From assembly GCA_007753915.1 (NCBI GenBank), contig CP036352.1, forward strand, positions 3,535,306 to 3,599,305: a DNA stretch of 64,000 bases, in the 5' to 3' direction. Positions within the stretch are counted from its first letter, which is position 1. The number at the start of each line of letters is the position of its first letter. Position numbers and translations under genes: made by a program. The stretch is from Phycisphaerae bacterium RAS2 (GTDB lineage Bacteria; Planctomycetota; Phycisphaerae; UBA1845; UTPLA1). The notes under the pieces were generated by a model. That model worked only from the letters and a program-made list of their open reading frames with translations. It was not told the DNA's origin and searched no databases. Of the stretch, positions 8,070 to 15,257 are shown piece after piece.

Positions 8070-8156
8070 GGAGAGGTGGCCGAGTGGCTTAAGGCGGCGG
8101 TCTTGAAAACCGCAGTACGGGAAACTGTACCGGGGGTTCGAATCCCTCCCTCTCCG
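8070..8156 (+). tRNA. tRNA-Ser (anticodon TGA)
   Basis: An 87-base type II tRNA. The acceptor stem is GGAGAGG paired with CCTCTCC and a G discriminator at 8156. The anticodon loop reads TCTTGAAAA, giving anticodon TGA (serine). A long variable arm (GTACGGGAAACTGTAC) and a T loop GGTTCGAATCC are present. CCA is not encoded. The last 14 bases recur at 15127-15140. Confidence 0.97.
8143..8156 (+). repeat. Possible attachment site, left copy (tRNA-Ser 3' end)
   Basis: The 14 bases TCCCTCCCTCTCCG at the 3' end of the tRNA are repeated exactly at 15127-15140 in the same orientation, bracketing the exporter cassette. Integrases often use tRNA 3' ends, but no integrase gene is visible between the copies. 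Confidence 0.4.
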
Positions 8157-8407
8157 ATAGATCGAATCGATGGCGCATGAGAATTCGTTCACAGTTGTCC
8201 TGCGACGACCGAAACGGCGACGAGCGCTCCTCACATCTGCGCGATGGTTGCGATTGTCGCGTCGTGACTAAGGTTTGACAGAGAGCTGCTGCATCGGCGA
8301 GCGTTGCGTAGAATTCCCGATGGTTGATTGAGGGATTGCCTTCGACCTGCGCCTCGAAACACATCACAGAGCCGTCGGGAGCGGCCCGAAACATCCTGCA
8401 CAACGAC

Positions 8408-10288
8408 TCACGGAGCGGCTTGCGCGTAGTCGATCCCACCGACGTCGACGTCCGAGTATCCGAGCAACGTTCCCGTCGCAAACGCCAGATCAATCAGGGA
8501 AACCTGGTACTCAACGACCGCTGCGATCTCGCGAAGCTGCGCCTCCCCCAGTTCTCCGAGCGCTTCAAACACCTCGCGCATGGTCCGCTTTCCCTGCTCG
8601 AACTGCTTCTGTTCGGCAATGTAGTTGGCGTCCGACGCGATGACGGTTCGGCGCGTCGCAAGGATGCGCTGCCAGTTCTGGTTCAACACATCCACGGCAT
8701 CACAGACTTCCTGCCGGATGGAAAGCTCCCGCGCGGCGCGCGTTGATAATCGCTTCGTGCGCTGCAACTTGGCCCGACGCAATTGCGCTTCACGGGCCTC
8801 ATTCGTCACGGGGATTTCCCCGCGAATCCCCATGCCGTACGTGCCCGTGTCGTAGCCCCACGTGTTCTCCCACGCCGTGCCCAGCGACCCGCCTCGCGCC
8901 GCCAGGCCGTATTCGAAATCCAGGGTAATCAGCGGCAGAACCTGATTGCGGGCGAAATCGATGCGCACCTTGTCGGCCGCAAGCTCCAGCTCCAGTTCGA
9001 GCATCTCCATGCGATTTACAACCGCTTCGTCCGCGAGCACGTTCGCATCCAAAAAATATTGCACAAGCTCGGGATCCGTCTCGGGGATGATTCGCGTATC
9101 CGAGTTTACTTCGACGTTCTCGATGTTCACGATGCGCTTCAGATCGCGCTGGACAAGGCGGTCAATCGTCTGGGCGACGATGAGGTTTTCCTGTTGCTTC
9201 GCGACGCCCACTTCCGCGCGGACAATTTCAATGGGCGCCGACAGCCCTTCGGTCGCCCGCCGCTCCACCAGCTCGAGCTGCTGAAGAGCCAGCTCGGCCA
9301 ATCGCTCGCGCACCTCGAGTTGCCTCCGCGCCGCATAGACCCGCCAATACGCCTTCTCGGAGGCCGCCAGAATCTTGATGGCTGCCAGTTTCGTCTGTGC
9401 GATCGTCGCTTTCTCACCAAGCCGCGCGATCCGGATGGACGCGTTGTTGACGTCCACCCCGGCGTTGCGAAGCAGCGGCTGACTGAACGTAAGCTTGGTG
9501 CCACTCAAGCTCTGGTCGGAGAACACCGGCGAAAGCTTGTTGTTCTGGTCAAACGCCTGCCGGAGACTGGCAACGCCGCCGGTCGGAAGCGGCACCGAAA
9601 TCCCCGCGCCCAGGGCGGCGTCCTCCTTCCGCTGCGACACTTCCGTGACCTTGGTTAGATTCCCGTCGCGAGCACCAAGGTAATCCAGCAGCGCCTTTTC
9701 GGCCGCCTTGCCGAATACCTTGTCGAGCATCCCGTCCGATTGCTGTGACAGCTCGTAAGCGCCGATCGCTCGATCGAGGGCCGACTTCTGCTCCTTGAGC
9801 TGCACCGTCGGGCCGTCAAGCTCCGGAAGATCCGATTTCTTGTACGACGCGCCCAGAGAGATTGTGGCGTCGAACTTCGCCCGCTCCTCGCTGACCTTTG
9901 TGCGCGCGATTCGCGGTTCCAGAACAACCACTTGCAAGTCCAGATTGTTCCGGAGCGTTTCTTCGCGAATGGCGCCGACGGACAAGCGCAGCGTCTGCGG
10001 CGCGTCGGCTGGCGCCGAGGTTGTGCCCCCGCGGCGCTCCTTCTGCCTTTCCATCCCCTGTTCAATCGTCAACGGCGCACGGCTCGATCGATTCTTCAAT
10101 CGAGTCTGGGTGATTCGATCAAGGCGCTCATCGACCTGGCGCTCAAAGTCACGGTCGAGACGACCCTCCCACGACGCACAACCGCCGGCTCCTGCGAAAA
10201 ACGCGAGGAGAGCGAGCCGGAGGAATCGTCGTTGAATCACGCCGGCGCACGCGATGTGGCGCCGCGGATACCTCGCGCGCCAAGTCAT
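8408..10288 (-). CDS. TolC family outer membrane efflux/secretion channel, lipoprotein-type signal
   Basis: Outer membrane component of the tripartite exporter encoded with the two genes before it. The 626-aa protein has a signal ending in FFAGAGGCASW (lipobox-like Cys near residue 37), then long alpha-helical stretches with the TolC-type repeats: SVGAIREETLRNNLDLQVV near residue 105 and the duplicated helical hairpin around 300-420 (EKAYWRVYAARRQLEVRERL). Charged helices of this kind form the periplasmic tunnel. Its start overlaps the stop of the HlyD-like gene by four bases (10285-10288), so translation is probably coupled. The protein is longer than classic TolC (about 470 mature residues); the extra length is mainly N-terminal. 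Confidence 0.88.
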   Translation of the reverse strand: MTWRARYPRRHIACAGVIQRRFLRLALLAFFAGAGGCASWEGRLDRDFERQVDERLDRITQTRLKNRSSRAPLTIEQGMERQKERRGGTTSAPADAPQTLRLSVGAIREETLRNNLDLQVVVLEPRIARTKVSEERAKFDATISLGASYKKSDLPELDGPTVQLKEQKSALDRAIGAYELSQQSDGMLDKVFGKAAEKALLDYLGARDGNLTKVTEVSQRKEDAALGAGISVPLPTGGVASLRQAFDQNNKLSPVFSDQSLSGTKLTFSQPLLRNAGVDVNNASIRIARLGEKATIAQTKLAAIKILAASEKAYWRVYAARRQLEVRERLAELALQQLELVERRATEGLSAPIEIVRAEVGVAKQQENLIVAQTIDRLVQRDLKRIVNIENVEVNSDTRIIPETDPELVQYFLDANVLADEAVVNRMEMLELELELAADKVRIDFARNQVLPLITLDFEYGLAARGGSLGTAWENTWGYDTGTYGMGIRGEIPVTNEAREAQLRRAKLQRTKRLSTRAARELSIRQEVCDAVDVLNQNWQRILATRRTVIASDANYIAEQKQFEQGKRTMREVFEALGELGEAQLREIAAVVEYQVSLIDLAFATGTLLGYSDVDVGGIDYAQAAP

Positions 10289-11646
10289 TTCGGTCCTTCC
10301 GCCTTGCGGCCCTCGTCCTTGGGTTCATTCATCGAGATGACCGGCGGAAACCCGTTGAGCTGCCGCCAGACTTCGTAGCCCATGCGAACCCGATTCAGCA
10401 GAACCCAGCCCTTGGCCCGCACCCCTTGCCGAAGGTAACGGCTGTCGGGCCAGTCTGGCTCCGTTTCATCCGGCACAACGAGCACTCGAAACTGGCCCTG
10501 CCCGTTGTCCGTGGAATCGATCAGCGCGACTCGCCCCCCAAACGTGCCGACCGCAACCGAAGGCCACCCGACAAACTGAACGGCGGGCCAGCCTTCAAAT
10601 TGGAGACGCACCGGCGACCCGGGTCGCACCAGCGGCGCATCGTTGCCGTCGATCCACAACTCTACGGATTGCTGATCGGTCTTGGGCACAAGCACCATCA
10701 GCGAATCGCCTGCCTTGACGATTTCGCCGTCCTGACTGGCGTGCAGCCGAAAGACGAATCCCTCGCGCGGCGCGCGGACCAACTGGGACTGTTGCCGGGA
10801 AATCGAAACGTCCAGCTTGGCCAAGCTCGCCAACGCCTCCTGCACTTGGCCTTCTGCTTCGTTCATCGTCGCCCGAGCCGAATCGATCTTGGAGTCCGAT
10901 TCGGCTCGTATGCGCTCCAGTTCGGCTTCCATCGCGCGTTGCTCGTTCTGTGCCGCCTTGAGCGAGGCTTCGGCGCTATCGACGGCCGTGCGCGCCAGCT
11001 GAAAATCGCGCTCGGCCACCTCGAAGTCACGCCGCGAGACGAGACCGTCGGCCTGAAGCGACGTGTGACGTTGCAACTGTGCGTCGGCCGCTTTCAGTGC
11101 GGCCCGCGATGCCTCCAGTGTTGCGTTGGCCGATTTGACTTTTTCACGAGCCATTTCCATCCGGTGGGAGGCCGCTGTCACGGCAAGGTCGCGCGTCGCA
11201 GTCAGATTGGTCACCTGCTGCTCATAGGATCGAGCCTTTTCCACAGAGGCCTCGTACTTGCCTTGCATGGCCGACCGCTCCTGCTGAAGCCGGCCTATGA
11301 GTTGCGGGTCGATATCTGAAATCTCCACGAGTGGGTCATCGGCGGAAACATACGAGCCTTCCTGAACGCGCCAGCGCACAACGCGCCCGCCCAGTGGCGC
11401 TTTGATGGACTGCTCGCGCTCCAGCGGAGCGAAAGCGAGTACGCGCCCCATCCCCTTGATGTTCTGCTGCCAAGGGACCAGAAGCATGGCAAACGGAGTC
11501 AGCACGAAGATGATCACAATGGACCATGCCATGCGCCCCAGCCAATGCGGTTGGGAGACCATTGCCATCACCGCGAATTGCCTCGCGAGCGGCTTCGTAC
11601 CTTCCAGCATGTGAACGCCATCCATTTTCAACTCATCCTCGTGCAT
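10285..11646 (-). CDS. HlyD family membrane fusion (periplasmic adaptor) protein
   Basis: Links the inner membrane ABC protein to the TolC channel. From the ATG at 11646 the protein has 453 residues: a cytoplasmic N-terminus, one membrane helix (WSIVIIFVLTPFAMLLVPW, about residues 37-55), a lipoyl half-motif (IKAPLGGRVVRWRVQEGSYV), a long coiled coil (about 115-285), the second half-motif (VRAPREGFVFRLHASQDGEIVKAGDSLMVLV) and a C-terminal beta domain. An ATG at 11625 is also possible. The start overlaps the end of the ABC gene by 14 bases, and the end overlaps the TolC start by four. The tail (NEPKDEGRKAEGPK) is highly charged. Confidence 0.88.
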   Translation of the reverse strand: MHEDELKMDGVHMLEGTKPLARQFAVMAMVSQPHWLGRMAWSIVIIFVLTPFAMLLVPWQQNIKGMGRVLAFAPLEREQSIKAPLGGRVVRWRVQEGSYVSADDPLVEISDIDPQLIGRLQQERSAMQGKYEASVEKARSYEQQVTNLTATRDLAVTAASHRMEMAREKVKSANATLEASRAALKAADAQLQRHTSLQADGLVSRRDFEVAERDFQLARTAVDSAEASLKAAQNEQRAMEAELERIRAESDSKIDSARATMNEAEGQVQEALASLAKLDVSISRQQSQLVRAPREGFVFRLHASQDGEIVKAGDSLMVLVPKTDQQSVELWIDGNDAPLVRPGSPVRLQFEGWPAVQFVGWPSVAVGTFGGRVALIDSTDNGQGQFRVLVVPDETEPDWPDSRYLRQGVRAKGWVLLNRVRMGYEVWRQLNGFPPVISMNEPKDEGRKAEGPK

Positions 11647-13378
11647 GCGCCGTTCGGCCTGCTTCCAATTCTGAATCCGATTCTGACTTGCCTTCCAACC
11701 CCAGACGCAGGATGCGCAACCCGTGGTCGCGTCCGATCTCGTGGTTGCCGAGAATGACGACCGTCCAGGGTGCATCCGGACAGAGAACCGCATCGAAAAC
11801 GCATTGTTGGGATTCGGAGTCGAGTTCATCCATCAAGTCATCCAGAACAAGGACCTTCGGCTTTCCGAGCATGGCCCGGGCGACCATGAGCCGACCCGCC
11901 TGGCCGGGCGAAAGCGGTGCGCCGGTGGAAGCCAGGTGCGTCGCCAGGCCCTCGTGCAGGTCACGAATGCGGTCGAGAATGCCCACGCGATTCAGCGCGT
12001 CGCAAACTTCTTCCAGAGGAATTGAACGACGGCCCATCCGCACATTCTCCTCCACCGTGCCTTCAACGATTTCAATTCCGCGCACGAGGGCGACATTCTC
12101 TCGAATGGTCCGCAAGTCCAGCTCACGCAGGTCCGCACCGCCGAGCTGCACGCTTCCACCCGTCGGCGTGCGGAGGCCGATCAGAAGATCCGCGAGGAGG
12201 CTCTTGCCGACGCCGTGGCGCCCAACGATGCAGATGTGCTCGCGTGGGTTCAGCCGAAGGTTCAGGCTGCTGATCACGGGCCGTTGATTCGGGAAACCAA
12301 ATGTCAAGTCGCGAAGCTCGACCGAGAGATCCGCATGGGCCCTTGTGAACGTCGCGCCGGTTTCACGCTCGAGCGGAAGATCAAGAAGGTGCCCCAGCTT
12401 CTCGACGGCGGCCATGAGGTCGTACACGTTCTCCAGTGTTTTTCCGAATTTCGCGAGCGAGGCGAGAACGCCTGAAACGATCAGTTCCGCGGCGACCAAT
12501 TGACCGAGTGTGAGCTGGCCATCAATTACGAGAAACCCGCCCAGTGTAAGAAGCACGGTGGCGGCGATGACCTGCAAGGCGATGAAGCCGACGATCTGAC
12601 GCAGCAAGATCGAAAAGTGCCTGCGGCGCGACTCCACGTAGTCAATCGCCAGCGCGTCGGCCCGCGCTCGGGCGAATTCCGCCGCGCCTGCCAGTTTGAA
12701 GACGAGGGGATACCGTGCCATCTCCTCCAGCGCGGCGGCCACCGCATACTTCGCACGGGACTCGGTGATGGCGGTGCGCACCGCGCCGCGGCCGAGCACG
12801 AACATGACAAAGACGATCGATCCGATGAGCAATACGTCGAATGCGAGCAGAAACGGATGATAGAACGCAAGAATGAGCAAACCGACAAGAATCTGGAGGA
12901 CCACCGACGCGCCATCGAGCAGCAACATGGCGGCGACTTTTTGAACGGTCACGATGTCAAAGAAACGGTTGACCAGCTCCGGACCGTTGCCGCGATCGTA
13001 GCAATCGGCCGTGACGCGCGGAAGCCGAATCGACAGGTCCGCCAGCACCCGAACGAAGATTCGGCGCTGCATGATCTCAATCATATAAGTCTGGAGCGTC
13101 CGTATCGCACCGGCCAATGCAAGAAAGCCGAACAGCAGAACCCCGAGCACGACCAAAGGCTGGACCAAGCCCCCGAACGACACAAAGTTGACCAGCGCCT
13201 GCACCGTGATGGGTGTCGCCAGCGCCAGAAAGCCCACCGCGACGGAAAAAACCAGCACGAGGCCGATGTCGCGGCGATCTTCCGAGAAAAGCCGGATCAG
13301 CCGGCGGTATGGCGCCTCGTCCGGACGCGCGGCCGGTTCCGACGAGTGTGGAAGTGTTTTTCGAGTCGTCTCTGTCAT
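11633..13378 (-). CDS. ABC exporter subunit (fused membrane and ATPase domains) with degenerate catalytic motifs
   Basis: Energiser candidate of the tripartite exporter, 581 aa. Residues 1-330 form an exporter-type membrane domain with about six helices; there is no N-terminal C39 peptidase. The nucleotide-binding domain (about 350-570) has an intact Walker A, GRHGVGKSLL, and a signature LSPGQAGRLMVARAML (normally LSGGQ). Three catalytic positions are changed: the Q-loop reads VALVRG where VAYVPQ is usual, Walker B reads VLVLDD with Asp for the catalytic Glu, and the switch region reads VILGNHE with Asn where His is expected. I confirmed the last two on the DNA. It may bind ATP and hydrolyse slowly or not at all. 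The gene follows the HPF-like gene after 51 bases. Confidence 0.88.
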   Translation of the reverse strand: MTETTRKTLPHSSEPAARPDEAPYRRLIRLFSEDRRDIGLVLVFSVAVGFLALATPITVQALVNFVSFGGLVQPLVVLGVLLFGFLALAGAIRTLQTYMIEIMQRRIFVRVLADLSIRLPRVTADCYDRGNGPELVNRFFDIVTVQKVAAMLLLDGASVVLQILVGLLILAFYHPFLLAFDVLLIGSIVFVMFVLGRGAVRTAITESRAKYAVAAALEEMARYPLVFKLAGAAEFARARADALAIDYVESRRRHFSILLRQIVGFIALQVIAATVLLTLGGFLVIDGQLTLGQLVAAELIVSGVLASLAKFGKTLENVYDLMAAVEKLGHLLDLPLERETGATFTRAHADLSVELRDLTFGFPNQRPVISSLNLRLNPREHICIVGRHGVGKSLLADLLIGLRTPTGGSVQLGGADLRELDLRTIRENVALVRGIEIVEGTVEENVRMGRRSIPLEEVCDALNRVGILDRIRDLHEGLATHLASTGAPLSPGQAGRLMVARAMLGKPKVLVLDDLMDELDSESQQCVFDAVLCPDAPWTVVILGNHEIGRDHGLRILRLGLEGKSESDSELEAGRTAHARG

Positions 13379-13429
13379 GGCGATCTTTCGTCAATCTCGC
13401 ACCGTTCAATCGGTGCACGCTGCTCACTG

Positions 13430-13747
13430 TTACTCGTGGCCGGAAGTGCGCCGGCCAATGGCCCCGTTCCGCACATGCCGCGCCGCCCGGTCTATGGCAC
13501 GATAAATCGCCGCGACCGGGTCGATGTCCGTGAAATCGGCCCGAACGGCGGGGCCGGACTTGCAGAGCACGGTCGCGCGGCAACACCATCGGCCCGCTTC
13601 CCGAGGCCCTTTGGCGGACTCCAGCGCGACGTCGATGCGCCGAATCAAATCGCCGAACCGACCAAACGCCATTCGAACCCTTTGCTCCACATCAGAAATG
13701 GATACGTCGTGATGGCTCAACAGAGCGATTCTCAATGTCAACCGCAT
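13430..13747 (-). CDS. HPF/RaiA-like ribosome-associated protein
   Basis: A 105-aa protein matching the N-terminal domain of hibernation factors: MRLTLRIALLSHHDVSISD, then the RRIDVALESAKGP strand, CRATVLCKSGPAVRADFTD, and the typical helix IDPVAAIYRAIDRAARHV. Family members bind the ribosomal decoding region and block translation. The ATG at 13747 has GGAG nine bases upstream; an in-frame ATG at 13792 would add 15 residues. It lacks the C-terminal dimerisation domain of long HPF. Its place as first gene of an exporter operon, divergent from the regulator, is unusual, so it may be a paralogue with a local role; that is inference. Confidence 0.7.
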   Translation of the reverse strand: MRLTLRIALLSHHDVSISDVEQRVRMAFGRFGDLIRRIDVALESAKGPREAGRWCCRATVLCKSGPAVRADFTDIDPVAAIYRAIDRAARHVRNGAIGRRTSGHE

Positions 13748-13865
13748 CGAATCCTGCTCCGGGTTGACCAGGAACCGGAGGGCGATGGGCATCCCCTCGG
13801 CCTTGGTCAGCGATGTGTGAAGTATTGGGCGTCCCGCGATATAAGAAAAATAGAATCCAGCGCAA

Positions 13866-13893
13866 TTGTTTATACATTTTCTCTATATATAAT
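13866..13893 (+). promoter_or_regulatory. Sigma-70-type promoter for the NhaR-like gene with an internal inverted repeat
   Basis: TTGTTT (13866-13871) and a perfect TATAAT (13888-13893) are separated by 16 bases. The ATG begins at 13900, six bases after the -10 box, so the transcript would start at or next to the A of the ATG. Within the spacer, TATA-N9-TATA (13871-13887) resembles a LysR-type operator. Confidence 0.6.
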
Positions 13894-13899
13894 GCACCC

Positions 13900-14913
13900 A
13901 TGGAAATCCCGAATTACCACCATCTCTACTATTTCTGGACGGTCGCCCGGGAAGGCAGCATCCTGGCGGCATGCAAGAATCTCCTCGTCTCGCAACCCAC
14001 GGTGTCATCGCAGATCCGCGCGCTTGAACGCTCCCTGGGGCACCCCCTCTTTCACCGACGCGGACGGCGCCTGGAACTGACCGAATTGGGACACATCACC
14101 CTTCGCTACGCCGACGAAATCTTCACGCTCGGCCGCGAACTGAAAGAGGCGCTCCGCGGCCAACCTTCAGGACGCGTGCCGCGATTTATCGTGGGCGTGG
14201 CTGATGCTGTGCCTAAGCTCATCGCCTATCGACTCCTGGAGCCGGCCTTGCACCTGACCGGCGGGATCGAAATAGTCTGTCGCGAGGGAAAACCTGACAA
14301 GCTGCTTGCTGATCTCGCGATCCACGAGCTCGATCTCGTAATTAGCGACGCCCCGATCGGACCAAACGTCAACGTGCGCGCATACAGCCATCTTCTCGGC
14401 GAAAGCGAACTGGCGGTGTTCGGCGTGCCGTCGCTTGCGAAGAAGTATGGCCCGCGGTTTCCGGCCAGCCTCTCCGAAGCACCCTTTCTACTCCCCGCCG
14501 AGACCTGCACGATCAGGCGAATCATCAATCAGTGGATGCTGACGGAAGGAATCTCGCCGCGCCTCATCGGCCAGTTCGAAGATTCAGCGCTGCTCAAGGC
14601 CTTCGGTCACGCCGGGGTGGGCCTGTTCTTCGGACCCGTCGCAATCGCCGACGAAATAGAGCATCAGTATCGAGTCGTCACGCTTGGGAAAATTCCCAAG
14701 CTTCGCGAACAGTTCTATGCCATTTCCATCGAGCGTCGCATTCGCCACCCCGCGATCCTTGCGGTCTCCGGATCGGCGAAACAAACTCTCCGAAATTTGG
14801 CCACCGCCCACGCCAGGCGGTCTCCGAATCAGCGAAGCAGCAAACCAATCAGGGCACGGTCACACGTTCGCGGTTCGACCGTTCCCGAGAAACCGGAACG
14901 TCATGCCAAGTGA
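13900..14913 (+). CDS. LysR family transcriptional regulator, NhaR type
   Basis: A 337-aa regulator. The helix-turn-helix segment MEIPNYHHLYYFWTVAREGS...SQPTVSSQIRALERSLG is very close to the distinctive NhaR start (NYNHLYYFW), and a substrate-binding domain follows (FIVGVADAVPKLIAYRLLEPAL). NhaR proteins activate sodium/proton antiporter genes in enterobacteria, but no nhaA is nearby. The divergent exporter operon is the obvious target. The ATG at 13900 sits directly behind a consensus -10 box, pointing to a leaderless mRNA; an upstream in-frame ATG at 13813 would have to be read through the promoter. The last 40 residues are basic and low in structure. Confidence 0.85.
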   Translation: MEIPNYHHLYYFWTVAREGSILAACKNLLVSQPTVSSQIRALERSLGHPLFHRRGRRLELTELGHITLRYADEIFTLGRELKEALRGQPSGRVPRFIVGVADAVPKLIAYRLLEPALHLTGGIEIVCREGKPDKLLADLAIHELDLVISDAPIGPNVNVRAYSHLLGESELAVFGVPSLAKKYGPRFPASLSEAPFLLPAETCTIRRIINQWMLTEGISPRLIGQFEDSALLKAFGHAGVGLFFGPVAIADEIEHQYRVVTLGKIPKLREQFYAISIERRIRHPAILAVSGSAKQTLRNLATAHARRSPNQRSSKPIRARSHVRGSTVPEKPERHAK

Positions 14914-15257
14914 AAACGCTCTGGCCTTCCTGCTATTTGGTACAGGCTGATCGCCTGTGTCGGCCCGGCAGATGGCTGGACCTGCGCGGTTTTGATTCTT
15001 GGGCACGATGGGCAACATCCTGCGCTCAACTAGGACATCTGTTAGTCGAGTGACATCTCTGTCACTTTTCGATTACGGCGATAAACTGGGGGCTCGGAGC
15101 GGGTTGCAGGAACGTGGGAGCTAGATTCCCTCCCTCTCCGGTTTGGAGTTTTGATTCGTCGGACTTGGTAACTCAACTTATGAGCAGGCATGCTTCCCGG
15201 GTTCGCGGGACTAATGCCATTATGGATTCACTCAATTCCTGACCATGAGCGCACTGC
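14914..15257. other. Gene-free stretch at the right edge of the exporter cassette
   Basis: No reading frame here looks like a protein. The stretch contains the 14-base copy of the tRNA-Ser 3' end (15127-15140). No tRNA body precedes that copy, as expected of an integration scar rather than of a duplicated tRNA gene. Confidence 0.5.
15127..15140 (+). repeat. Possible attachment site, right copy
   Basis: Exact 14-base match to 8143-8156, the end of tRNA-Ser, in direct orientation and 6,984 bases away. The flanking bases differ on both sides. Confidence 0.4.

Noticed and set aside
8089-8493. A 134-codon minus-strand frame ending in a SEREGFEPP-type sequence
   Set aside because: That ending is the well-known artefact of translating the antisense of a tRNA-Ser gene. 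The frame runs through the tRNA at 8070-8156.
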